Source: Bacteroidota bacterium
GTDB taxonomy: Bacteria; Bacteroidota; Bacteroidia; Chitinophagales; BACL12
DNA: 64,000 nt
Direction of reading: 5' to 3'
NCBI GenBank assembly: GCA_016706255.1
Contig: JADJJZ010000006.1
Coordinates: 868,001 to 932,000, forward strand
Position numbers and translations under genes: made by a program. Shown piece after piece: positions 53,637 to 61,872 of this stretch. The stretch's first letter is position 1. The number at the start of each line of letters is the position of its first letter. Below the pieces are notes generated by a model, which had not been told where the DNA came from, ran no database searches, and saw only the letters and a list, made by a program, of their open reading frames with translations.

Positions 53637-55934
53637 ATGAAAGTTATTACCCGCTTAATTATTTTTATTAATGTCGTATTTTTTTCAAATACGGTATTTG
53701 GCCAAAGTGTAACGGGTGTAATAATTGATAATCAGACAAAACAACCACTGCCCGGGGTAACAATAATTGCAGAAAATAATGTAGGTACTATTTCCGATGT
53801 TAATGGTAAATATAATTTAGTATTGGAATCCGGTGCGCATGAAATAAATTTTACATTTATCGGATATGAAAAAGAACAATTTGACATTACTGTTGAAAAT
53901 GGTAAATCCGTTGTTTTAAATGTTACACTTACTTCTGCCTTTGCTGCTTTAGATGTGGTAGTGGTAAGTGGCAGTTTATATGCAAAAAAGTTATCGGAAG
54001 AAACACAAAGTATTGAAGTAATAAAATCGGATTTAATTTCCGCTACCAATTCTACGAATTTATCGGATGCCATTACAAAAGCACCCGGTGTTTATATGAT
54101 GGATGAACAAGCGAATATTCGTGGTGGCACCGGATTTACTTATGGTGCAGGAAGTAGAATTATGCTTGTTGTAGATGATCAGATTATGTTAGCTGCCGAC
54201 CGCGGTGATGCGAAATGGAATTTTGTTCCGATGGAAAATGTGGAGCAGATTGAAATAATAAAAGGTGCATCCTCAGTATTATATGGCAGCAGTGCATTAA
54301 ATGGTGTAATTGCGGTGAGAACTGCGTGGCCTAAAGAGCAACCTGAAAGTAATATTACCGTTTATCATGGTATTATCGATAAACCATCGCTAGAGGAAGC
54401 TGCATGGTGGGATCATGCTCCAACCAATACCGGAATTAACTTCAGTCACCGCCAAAAGTTTGATAAAATGGATTTGGTTTTGGGTGGACATATTTCTCAA
54501 AATAATTCGCATTTATTGGGACAATATTCTGATCGTGCGCGATTAAATTGGAAAACCAGATTTCATCCTGAAAATAACGACCGATTATACTGGGGTGTAA
54601 ATGGAAATGTAATGAGCGATAGGGAAGGGATTTTCTTTTTATGGGAAGATTATGATACCAGTGGATTTTTACCGTTTCAGGGATATTTAGATACGAGTAC
54701 AACTACCTTGTTGAACTGGCAATTTAAATGGGTGAGTATTGATCCATGGTTAAATTATTACGACAGGCATAAAAATGAACATCATTTTAAAATGCGTTTT
54801 TATAATAATGATGTAGATTATTCTGATTCAACTGATGGTAATGCTTATTTAATTAATCTGGATTACCAGTTTCACCGTGAATTTAATCACGATGTAATTT
54901 TAACTGCAGGCATGCAGGGATATTATTTTGATGTAGATGATCATGATTTGGGTATACATTCAGGTGTTTCGGCGGGATTATATGTGCAGGCAGATAAAAA
55001 ATTATTTGAGCGATTGATTTTAAATGTCGGGGTGCGAGAAGAATTTTATCAAATAGATACTGCGGCTGGTTCGGCGGTGCCTATTTTTAAAGGGGGATTA
55101 AATTATAAAGCGGGGCGCTTAACTAACTTGCGATTATCGTTTGGGCAAGGATATCGTTTTCCGAGTTTGGTAGAAAAATTTGCGAAGTCTAATTTAGGTT
55201 CATTATTTATTTTCCCTAATCCTGATTTATTGCCCGAATATGGTTGGAATGCGGAATTCGGAATTAAACGTGCTATTGATGCCGATTTATTTAAAGGTTA
55301 TGCAGACATTGCTTTTTATGTAACCGATTACTATGAAATGACTGAGTTTACATTTAATTTTTATCCCGACGAAGGTGCAGGATTTAAATCATTAAATACC
55401 AGTCGCGCAAGAATTGGTGGTATAGAATTTACCGTTGGGGGAGAAGCAGTGTTGGGTAAAGGAAAATTAAATTGGCTGGGTGGATATAATTATATTTATC
55501 CTGCAGATATTTCCGGTGATTCATCAAACCTGGATGTTGGTAATTTTATGCAAAATTTTATTGATGGATTTACAGCTAAAAGTACCGACACTGCATTTTT
55601 AAATAAAGTTCTGAAATATCGTTTTCGTCACATGTTGAAAATGGATATTAATTATGAAATAAATCGTTGGTCGTTTGGAACGGATATCAGTTATTTTAGT
55701 TTGATGGAAAATCTGGATGCTATTTATATTTCATTTATTCCCGGCATCAACGAATACCGCGAACAGCATCTCGATGGCGACTGGATTGCAGATTTCAGAG
55801 TGGGTTATCATGTAAAAGAAAATATGCGTTTACAATTGCTGGTAAAAAACGCCTTTAACAATATGTACGCACTGCGACCGGCAAAGTATGACCCGCCGAG
55901 GAGTTTTACGTTTCAGTATAAGATTGATTTTTGA
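53637..55934 (+). CDS. TonB-dependent receptor (full length)
   Basis: 765 residues: signal peptide (about 1-22), a CarboxypepD_reg-like domain (SVTGVIIDNQTKQPLPGVTII through NVTLTSAFAALDVV), plug domain (TQSIEVIKSDLISATNSTNLSDAITKAPG, then NIRGGTGFTYGAGSRIM and EQIEIIKGASSVLYGSSALNGV) and barrel to the last residues PPRSFTFQYKIDF. The final Phe is typical. It imports a bound nutrient using TonB-ExbBD energy. The substrate is not evident; the peptidase gene upstream suggests peptide or amino-acid related scavenging, an inference from position only. Confidence 0.92.
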   Translation: MKVITRLIIFINVVFFSNTVFGQSVTGVIIDNQTKQPLPGVTIIAENNVGTISDVNGKYNLVLESGAHEINFTFIGYEKEQFDITVENGKSVVLNVTLTSAFAALDVVVVSGSLYAKKLSEETQSIEVIKSDLISATNSTNLSDAITKAPGVYMMDEQANIRGGTGFTYGAGSRIMLVVDDQIMLAADRGDAKWNFVPMENVEQIEIIKGASSVLYGSSALNGVIAVRTAWPKEQPESNITVYHGIIDKPSLEEAAWWDHAPTNTGINFSHRQKFDKMDLVLGGHISQNNSHLLGQYSDRARLNWKTRFHPENNDRLYWGVNGNVMSDREGIFFLWEDYDTSGFLPFQGYLDTSTTTLLNWQFKWVSIDPWLNYYDRHKNEHHFKMRFYNNDVDYSDSTDGNAYLINLDYQFHREFNHDVILTAGMQGYYFDVDDHDLGIHSGVSAGLYVQADKKLFERLILNVGVREEFYQIDTAAGSAVPIFKGGLNYKAGRLTNLRLSFGQGYRFPSLVEKFAKSNLGSLFIFPNPDLLPEYGWNAEFGIKRAIDADLFKGYADIAFYVTDYYEMTEFTFNFYPDEGAGFKSLNTSRARIGGIEFTVGGEAVLGKGKLNWLGGYNYIYPADISGDSSNLDVGNFMQNFIDGFTAKSTDTAFLNKVLKYRFRHMLKMDINYEINRWSFGTDISYFSLMENLDAIYISFIPGINEYREQHLDGDWIADFRVGYHVKENMRLQLLVKNAFNNMYALRPAKYDPPRSFTFQYKIDF

Positions 55935-55990
55935 TTAGCTAGTTAGCCGAGTAGATAATTAGCAAATTAGCCGATTAGCAAATTAGCTAA
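55934..55990 (+). repeat. ATTAGC-type tandem tract, left of repeat A
   Basis: Multiple loose copies of ATTAGC(A/C)A and TTAGCCG (e.g. GATTAGCTAGTTAGCCGAGTAG) follow the TonB receptor stop codon. Related sequence occurs at 57945-58012 and 58500-58561. No coding potential. Confidence 0.7.
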
Positions 55991-56194
55991 TGGGGGTTTT
56001 TCGATGGCGGCGCATTTTTGTGTATTAATTGGCATTGGTAGTAGCGAGTGCATTCACAGAACCATTCTTTCGCTCTTACAGAGCTTAGATTATTCTTGTT
56101 TGACGGTTTTTCTACCAATCTTTCGCTCTTACAGAGCTGGATTTTTTTTAGTGGGTCAATTTTTTTCAAAAAAATTTGATTTGATTATTGGTGC
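55985..56194 (+). repeat. Long direct repeat, copy A
   Basis: About 210 bp from AGCTAATGGGGGTTTTTCG to ATTGGTGC. It matches copy B (58012-58275) with high identity apart from one extra unit in B. It carries two units CTTTCGCTCTTACAGAGCT, in which GCTCT-TAC-AGAGC is a 5-bp hairpin (stems at 56072-56084 and 56125-56137). The end is joined to GGCTGTTTAA at 56202. Open frames here (56004-56282) are accidental. The whole gap 55935-56234 contains no gene. Confidence 0.85.
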
Positions 56195-56234
56195 TTTGTG
56201 CGGCTGTTTAACATGTATCCTCGATGAAGGAAAC

Positions 56235-57879
56235 TTAGTCGACAATTATTGTTCCATAGGCTGTTTCATAAGCATTATTTAGTTGAATAATGTAGCAGCC
56301 TTTAGTAAGTATGGATTGGTTAAAATAATAAGGATTGTTGGTTGCAGGTATTGTATTCCGGTAAATCTGTTTTCCATCTATTGAAAAAATTTGCATTAAA
56401 CAACCCTGTTTGAGCATATCAGAATTGATATTAAAATTACCTGAGTTTGGGTTAGGGTAGATGTTGATTTTTGTTGTTGACTGAACTACCGGAATATCAT
56501 TTGGTAATTCAAATGCAACCAACCAGGCATCGAAATAATTAAATAGTTCTGGATTGCCACAGGTGATATCAAAATCGGGAACGGTTTCCGGTAACGCCAT
56601 ACTCATAAAGCAATATACCTTATTATTTATGGTAACTAAATTGCCAATAAAAGCACCCCCACCTAAATCACCATTTGGTTGACTACCGCCAAAATTTCTA
56701 CTCCAAATTAAATTTAAGTCTTTATCGATTTTTGCCAGCCAAAAATCGTTTGATTCACCATTATTATAATTACCGGGTAAATCGTAATCAGTGGAGTAAC
56801 TGTAACCTAATACATAATAATCTCCATTTGCGTCAGCAACAATTTTTTTAAAAACATCAGCACCTGTACCTCCCCATTGTTTAAATTCTATAATTTGTAA
56901 AAGAGTATCAAAAATTGCAATAGCTCCTTCGTTACTGGCATGTTCAGGGGCTGTTGGGTATAATACGGATTCAGCGTTTCCTGTTCCTGCATAAACAAAC
57001 TGATTATTTACATTAATAAACGATTCTCCTGAACCTTTCTTTAAATCAGTAACTGCTGACATAATATTTTGGTTTACAATATTGCCAACACTATCCATTT
57101 TAATGAACCACCGTTTTTCGCCAATAATTGGTGAAATACTCAGGTCATTGTCGTTTGAATTGGTACTGATATGAAAATAGTAATATCCCCGACTAATTTC
57201 TGCTATGTTTGCAATTCCGCCTTCATTTCCGGTACCACCCAAAACTTTCAGCCAAAGCAAATTACCGTCGCTATCTAATTTAAATACGATGGCATCGGAA
57301 GAAAATCCATCACCATAATGGAAAGGAATATCACCATTAGAAGAAAATGTTCTTCCTGTTGCAATAAACCCGCCATCAAGAGTTGGTAAAACTGTCTCAA
57401 ACACTTCTTCGCCCGTGCCACCAATAGCTTTACTCCAAATTTTATTACCAACAGAATCCACTAATAAAATAGCGAAATCATACAAACCATGGCCTTCAGG
57501 AAAATCACCATCTTTAGCCGTTGTTGCACCGCCTATTATAAAATTTTGATGTTGCGTTTCTTTAACAGCATAAAAATTGTTGAGTTTAAAAACCTCCATC
57601 AAATTCTATACCTCCATAATTTTTAGCCATAGCAAATTGGCGGTAGAATCAAATAACATCAAAGTTCCGGGGTATGGCATGCTATCCTGACCCGACATAA
57701 ACCCATCAGTACCCCCAAATTTTGCTGTGCAGGCAATTTGATTTTTAGATGTTTTTATTGCATCTGAAAAATAATCAATATCTATTTGTAGTAAAACATG
57801 TTTGCCACGCAATGTAAGGTTGTGAAAATAAACATTGCAACAAACACAGTGAACAAATAAATGGAAATAGTTTTTTCAA
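56235..57879 (-). pseudogene. T9SS cargo protein, broken by several frameshifts
   Basis: The C-terminal frame (56235-57602, 455 residues) ends in a type A sorting domain (INIYPNPNSGNFNINSDML through TAYGTIIVD). It has repeated GGxG / W-x-K units (KIWSKAIGGTGEEVFETVLPTLDGGF and LLWLKVLGGTGNEGG). The frame 57606-57812 holds an earlier unit (NQIACTAKFGGTDGF, LLWLK). The true N-terminus is near 57879: TTG followed by AAAAAA codes for MKKLFPFICSLCLLQCLFSQ, a signal peptide. One extra A in the A5 run at about 57619-57623 and one less T in the T5 at 57585-57589 join the C-terminal parts as NYGGIEFDGGFKLNNFYA. Another frame change lies between 57780 and 57812. So it is heavily damaged, unlike the other broken genes. 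Confidence 0.7.
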
Positions 57880-57944
57880 ATTAATTGCATGAGATGTGGT
57901 TAATAAATAATCAGTTTTTCCTTTGCAACGGTTAAGTTAATAAA

Positions 57945-58012
57945 AATTAGTAAATTGGCCAATTAACCAATTAGCCGATAAGCAAATTCGCGGAGCGTCC
58001 GCTGGGGTGGAA
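57945..58012 (+). repeat. ATTAGC-type tract with GC-rich palindrome
   Basis: AATTAGTAAATTGGCCAATT-type units lead into GCGGAGCGTCCGC (57990-58002), a palindrome with 5-bp arms, followed by GCTGGGGTGGAAGC. This GC-rich piece stands out from the AT-rich flanks. No gene. Confidence 0.68.
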
Positions 58013-58275
58013 GCTAATGGGGGTTTTTCGATGGCGGCGCATTTTTGGGTATTAATTGACATTGGTTGTAGCGAGTTCATTCACAGAACCATTCTTTCGC
58101 TCTTACAGAGCTTAGATTATTCTTGTTGGAAGGTTTTTTACCATTCTTTCGCTCTTACAGAGCTTGGTGTATTCGTGATGATGTTTTTTTCTACCAATCT
58201 TTCGCTCTTACAGAGCTGGATTTTTATTAATGGGTCAATTTTATTGAAAAAAATTGGGATTTGATTATTGGTGCA
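58012..58275 (+). repeat. Long direct repeat, copy B
   Basis: About 264 bp, matching copy A (55985-56194). It carries three CTTTCGCTCTTACAGAGCT units (stems at 58099-58111, 58151-58163 and 58204-58216) instead of two; the extra unit of about 53 bp accounts for the length difference. The open frame 58007-58264 is accidental. The gap 57880-58561 contains only repeats. Confidence 0.85.
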
Positions 58276-58286
58276 TTGTTTTTTTT

Positions 58287-58447
58287 AACCATAGAGTTCA
58301 CAAAAAAAATACACGCAAAGTGCACAGAGAATTTTACCCGCAATTGAACTTCATAGTATTAAATTTCAATTAAAATAATTATCAAATTAACACAACCAAA
58401 TCCTCTGCGTTCTTTGTGTGTATTTCCTCTGTGTTTCTCAGTGGTTT
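58287..58447. repeat. Imperfect inverted-repeat element, second member
   Basis: Left arm 58287-58334 (AACCATAGAGTTCACA...ACACGCAAAGTGCACAGAG) and right arm 58398-58447 (TCCTCTGCGTTCTTTGTGTG...CTCAGTGGTTT) pair imperfectly over about 45 bp around an AT-rich 63-bp centre. The right end is followed by CGGCTGTTAAAT as in the 43864 element. No gene is present. Confidence 0.72.
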
Positions 58448-58449
58448 CG

Positions 58450-58561
58450 GCTGTTAAATTTGGTACATTAAAGGCTGTTTAATTAGCATCCGCCGCGGCG
58501 GACACATTAGCACATTAATTTCCGGCTGTTTAATTGGTACATTCCCACATTGGTACATTAG
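58450..58561 (+). repeat. GGCTGTTTAATT / TTGGTACATT repeats with palindrome
   Basis: Three GGCTGTT units (58449, 58473, 58524) with TTTGGTACATTA and ATTAGCACATTAAT-type units. TCCGCCGCGGCGGA at 58489-58502 is a perfect 14-bp palindrome. The sequence runs to the stop codon of the next gene. Confidence 0.7.
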
Positions 58562-58804
58562 TCACTTCCGTTTAAACAACCCAATCAGCAACAAAAAAAC
58601 AACCGAACCAACAACAGCAGCAGCGAGGCTGTAGAATAAATTTTCTTTCATGATGCCGAGCTGATTAAAAATCCAGCCGCCTAACACGCCTCCGACAATA
58701 CCTACAATAATATTGCCCAATAATCCGAAACTTTCGCCCTTGGTTAATTTGCCACCAGCCCATCCGGCAAGTGCACCTATCAGGATAAAATATAAAAAAT
58801 TCAT
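58562..58804 (-). CDS. GlsB/YeaQ/YmgE-type small membrane protein
   Basis: 80 residues with three hydrophobic segments: FLYFILIGALAGWAGGKLTKG, LGNIIVGIVGGVLGGWIFNQLG and FYSLAAAVVGSVVFLLLIGLF. The Gly-rich LGNIIVGIVGGVLGG motif and the KGESFGLLG loop define this transglycosylase-associated family, linked to stress in other bacteria. The function here is unknown. It is 58 bp downstream of the ABC transporter gene on the same strand, with a repeat island to its left. Confidence 0.88.
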   Translation of the reverse strand: MNFLYFILIGALAGWAGGKLTKGESFGLLGNIIVGIVGGVLGGWIFNQLGIMKENLFYSLAAAVVGSVVFLLLIGLFKRK

Positions 58805-58862
58805 AGTAGTATGATTGTATGCTAAATTTAATTATTGTGTTCGAATTGGTGGGAGTTGATTA

Positions 58863-60674
58863 TCAATTTTCCTGAAATTGTAATTTTAATAAATTATTAA
58901 ATACACCATTTTCTACTTTAGATAATGCATCAAAATTACCGGTCTCAACAATTGAACCATTATTTAATACAAAAATGGTATCTACATTTCTGATGGTAGA
59001 TAAACGATGCGCGATAATGATTGTTGTGCGGTTTTCCATCAAAATTTCCAGCGCATCCTGCACTAATTTTTCACTTTCTGAGTCGAGCGAACTGGTGGCT
59101 TCATCTAAAATTAAAATCGCAGGGTCTTTTAAAATTGCCCTGGCAATCGCTATTCGCTGTCGCTGACCGCCGGATAATTTTACGCCACGTTCACCTACAA
59201 CCGTTTCGAGTTGTTCCGGAAACTGCGCTATAAATTGCCATGCATTTGCTTTTTTTGCCGCTTCAATTATTTCTTCATTTGTCGCATTAGGTTTACCATA
59301 GGCAATGTTTTCTTTAATGGTACCGCCGAATAATAAAACTTCCTGTGGCACTACTGCCATATTATAGCGGAGTTGTCTTCTTTCAAAAGTATTTCCCGGT
59401 TTGCCATCAAAATAAATGGTACCGCTGTCGGGCGAGTACATTTGCATAATTAATTGCGCAATGGTTGATTTTCCTGAACCACTATATCCCGCCAGCGCTA
59501 TTTTATCGCCATGATTAATATGAATACTGATGCCATTTAATACAGTGATATCTTTTCTGGTTGGATATGAAAATTTTATATTTTCTAATTGAATGTCGCC
59601 GGTGAGTTTAATTTTAGTTTCCGGTGTTTTAGTTAAATCGAATTCACCTTCTTCTTCTAAAATATCAAAAATACGTTCTGAAGCACCAACCGTTTTTTGT
59701 AAACGTCCATATAAATCGCCTAAACCACCAACGGCTCCACCAATAAATCCGGTATATAAAACGAAGCTGAATAATTCACCTTCTAAAATGGCACCTTGTT
59801 TTAATAAAGTAGTGCCATACCAAATTACTAAAACAAATCCCCCGAATAAACCTAAAATTAAAAAGGTAGTAAATCCGCCCCTGTTAACAGCACCTTTTAC
59901 ACCGGTTTCAACAACGCGGTGCATAAATGTACGATAACGTTTTGATTCATAATTTTCGTTGGTGAATGATTTTACGGTATTGATATTTTGTAATGTTTCT
60001 TCAACAACAACATTTGAATTTGCTAATGCATCCTGACGGTCTTTCGAAATTTTGCGGATAAATTTTCCATAAAATACAGCCATGATTACCAAAACCGGAA
60101 AAGTGGAAATCATTAATAAAGTAAGTGGTGTTGAAATAAAAAATATAAATGAAATTCCGAATACAATCGTCACCAGTTGACGAATAAATTCCGGTAACGT
60201 TGCACTGAGCATATCTTGTAACTGGTCAACATCATTTGCGGAGCGACTGGTTAATTCTCCAACCCTGCGTTGTTCGTAAAAAGGTAAACCGAGGGTGAGC
60301 ATTTTATCGAAAAACGACATCCGTACATCTGCCATAGCCCTTTCTGATGCTGTTGCAAATAAATACACTCTGAAAAAAGACATAACCGATTGCAACAATA
60401 AAATACCGATTAAAATGAGTGCCATGGTATTGGTATTATTCATCCACGACAAATTATTCGCATTTTTAGCAGAGTCGATGAGTTTCCCCATAAAGTAAGG
60501 GAAGGTCATTGTAGTGAGGCTGGATAACAATAAAAATACCGAGCCAATTATGAATGGTGTTTTATAGGGTTTGAGGAAGCGTAAAATTTTTACGGCAACT
60601 TTCAGACTTTCTTTGGTAATGCGTTTTTTATCTTCCGGTTCAACCGGATTGTACTTGTTTCTTCTTTCTGCCAT
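58863..60674 (-). CDS. ABC exporter half-transporter (MsbA/LmrA-type)
   Basis: 603 residues: six-helix membrane domain (about 40-320) fused to an ATPase domain. Walker A is ALAGYSGSGKSTIAQLI, the Q-loop follows, the signature is LSGGQRQRIAIARAILKDPAILILDEATSSLDS (signature and Walker B), and the H-loop is IIAHRLSTI. The intracellular loop GRLQKTVGASERIFDILEEE is standard. It would act as a homodimer to export lipid or drug-like molecules; the cargo is unknown. Length is typical. Divergent from yjbQ. Confidence 0.93.
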   Translation of the reverse strand: MAERRNKYNPVEPEDKKRITKESLKVAVKILRFLKPYKTPFIIGSVFLLLSSLTTMTFPYFMGKLIDSAKNANNLSWMNNTNTMALILIGILLLQSVMSFFRVYLFATASERAMADVRMSFFDKMLTLGLPFYEQRRVGELTSRSANDVDQLQDMLSATLPEFIRQLVTIVFGISFIFFISTPLTLLMISTFPVLVIMAVFYGKFIRKISKDRQDALANSNVVVEETLQNINTVKSFTNENYESKRYRTFMHRVVETGVKGAVNRGGFTTFLILGLFGGFVLVIWYGTTLLKQGAILEGELFSFVLYTGFIGGAVGGLGDLYGRLQKTVGASERIFDILEEEGEFDLTKTPETKIKLTGDIQLENIKFSYPTRKDITVLNGISIHINHGDKIALAGYSGSGKSTIAQLIMQMYSPDSGTIYFDGKPGNTFERRQLRYNMAVVPQEVLLFGGTIKENIAYGKPNATNEEIIEAAKKANAWQFIAQFPEQLETVVGERGVKLSGGQRQRIAIARAILKDPAILILDEATSSLDSESEKLVQDALEILMENRTTIIIAHRLSTIRNVDTIFVLNNGSIVETGNFDALSKVENGVFNNLLKLQFQEN

Positions 60675-60726
60675 AACAAGTTGTAAAATTATCCATTAAA
60701 CAGGTACAGACGGTTGAAAGTTGTAA

Positions 60727-60734
60727 TAATTTTG
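60727..60734 (+). promoter_or_regulatory. -7 element for yjbQ
   Basis: TAATTTTG followed by CAG, about 7 bp before the ATG at 60742. The transcript leader would be very short. Confidence 0.5.
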
Positions 60735-60741
60735 CAGTAAG

Positions 60742-61152
60742 ATGGTTAAACAGATTAATATCACCTTACCTGCCTTTAGCCGTGGTTTTCATTTAATTGA
60801 TCACCAGGTTTTAGCAGCATGTGGCAATTTACCGGAAACAGGTATCCTACACATTTTTATTTTACATACTTCTGCAGGAATTTGTATAAATGAAAATGCG
60901 GATCCAACGGTATTAATGGATTTTGAAACTGTATTTAACAAACTTGTTCCTGAGGGTATGCCTTATTACAAACATGATATGGAAGGTGATGATGATATGC
61001 CTGCACATATTAAATCGGTAATGGCAGGAAGTTCGGTTACGATTCCTATTACCAATCATAAATTACATTTGGGCACCTGGCAGGGAATTTATTTATGTGA
61101 GTTCAGAAACAGGGGCGGAAACCGTAACCTGGTGGTGAGCATTTATAGCTAA
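60742..61152 (+). CDS. YjbQ-family protein (UPF0047)
   Basis: 136 residues with the whole family signature: LHIFILHTSAGICINENADP, YYKHDMEGDDDMPAHIKSVMAGSS and LHLGTWQGIYLCEFRNRGG. The conserved His and Asp residues bind metal in related structures. Some members have weak thiamine-phosphate synthase activity, but the cellular role is not settled. Divergent from the ABC exporter. Confidence 0.9.
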   Translation: MVKQINITLPAFSRGFHLIDHQVLAACGNLPETGILHIFILHTSAGICINENADPTVLMDFETVFNKLVPEGMPYYKHDMEGDDDMPAHIKSVMAGSSVTIPITNHKLHLGTWQGIYLCEFRNRGGNRNLVVSIYS

Positions 61153-61155
61153 AAA

Positions 61156-61182
61156 AAAATCCCCTGCCTAAGCAGAGGATTT
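61156..61182 (-). terminator. Terminator for rplT (weak for yjbQ)
   Basis: AATCCCCTGC, loop CTAA, GCAGAGGATT (one mismatch), with a run of nine A on the left that becomes a U-run for minus-strand rplT. The plus-strand side has no real T-run. Confidence 0.72.
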
Positions 61183-61203
61183 AAATGATTTGTTGAGCAG
61201 GAT

Positions 61204-61548
61204 TTATTTTACCTGATTCACAATGGCATCAAAAGCAGCAGGATTGTTAGCAGCTAAATCCGCTAAAACCTTACGGTTGATGTCAATATTCTTTTCTTTC
61301 AGTTTATGCATAAAAGTGCTATAGTTCATACCATGTGGGCGAACGGCTGCATTAATACGCACAATCCAGATTTGACGGTATTGTGATTTCTTGTCTTTTC
61401 TACCAACGTATGCATATCCAAGCGCTTTATCAACGGCATTTTTTGCAACGGTTAAGACGTTCTTACGACGGCCCCAATAGCCTTTCGCAAGTTTCAACAT
61501 TTTTTTTCTGCGTGCCCTCGAGGCAACTTTAGGTACTGACCTTGGCAT
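61204..61548 (-). CDS. rplT: Ribosomal protein bL20
   Basis: 114 residues, standard. It binds 23S rRNA early in 50S assembly and represses its own operon in other bacteria. SRARRKKMLKLAKGYWGRRKN and QYRQIWIVRINAAVRPHGMNYSTFMHKLKE are conserved. It is the last gene of the thrS-infC-rpmI-rplT cluster, 14 bp after rpmI. Confidence 0.97.
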   Translation of the reverse strand: MPRSVPKVASRARRKKMLKLAKGYWGRRKNVLTVAKNAVDKALGYAYVGRKDKKSQYRQIWIVRINAAVRPHGMNYSTFMHKLKEKNIDINRKVLADLAANNPAAFDAIVNQVK

Positions 61549-61562
61549 AATTTACAAATTTA

Positions 61563-61757
61563 TCAGATTGCTAATAATCTTTTAATGTTATCGGAATCAG
61601 CAGGATGAACTAAACCTGCGTGACCTAAGCGATTTTTACGCGTTTTACTCTTTTTAGTGAGGATATGGCGTTTGAAAGCTTTATTACGTTTTACTTTACC
61701 GCTACCGGTTACCTTGAAGCGCTTTTTTGCGCTACTGTTGGTCTTCATCTTCGGCAT
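61563..61757 (-). CDS. rpmI: Ribosomal protein bL35
   Basis: 64 residues, highly basic: MPKMKTNSSAKKRFKVTGSG with FKRHILTKKSKTRKNRLGH. Usual order infC-rpmI-rplT. A separate strong promoter lies upstream (61799-61829), so rpmI-rplT can be made without infC. Confidence 0.96.
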   Translation of the reverse strand: MPKMKTNSSAKKRFKVTGSGKVKRNKAFKRHILTKKSKTRKNRLGHAGLVHPADSDNIKRLLAI

Positions 61758-61780
61758 AATTGCTCTGTTTTATTGGTTTC

Positions 61781-61829
61781 CCCGAAACTTCGGGAGCGCA
61801 AAGATAGGAGAAGTATTGGAAAGTTCAAA
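61781..61829 (-). promoter_or_regulatory. Promoter and leader hairpin for rpmI-rplT
   Basis: On the minus strand -33 TTTG (61826-61829), 19-bp spacer and -7 TATCTTTG (61799-61806): the best-spaced promoter in the window. The transcript would start near 61794 with a small hairpin CCCGA-AGTT-TCGGG (61781-61794) at its very 5' end, a candidate bL20 or stability element. Confidence 0.72.
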
Positions 61830-61830
61830 G

Positions 61831-61857
61831 TTCCGGACTAAAAGTTATAGTCCGGAA
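61831..61857. terminator. Hairpin between infC and rpmI
   Basis: Perfect 10-bp inverted repeat TTCCGGACTA / TAGTCCGGAA with a 7-nt loop, just upstream of the rpmI -33. A weak U-run follows, so it may be a partial terminator or attenuator for infC, or act in rpmI control. Confidence 0.5.
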
Positions 61858-61872
61858 TATGATTTTTTATTG

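Noticed and set aside
56004..56282. Open frame in the repeat A region
   Set aside because: It lies across the direct repeat, has no signal or domain, and the copy B counterpart (58007-58264) has a diverged frame with a similar accidental start.
58099..58216. CRISPR-like array
   Set aside because: Only three short palindromic units with irregular spacing, in a diverged direct repeat; no spacers of fixed length and no cas genes in the window.
58007..58264. Open frame in the repeat B region
   Set aside because: Same reason: it tracks the repeat sequence and is not conserved as a protein.
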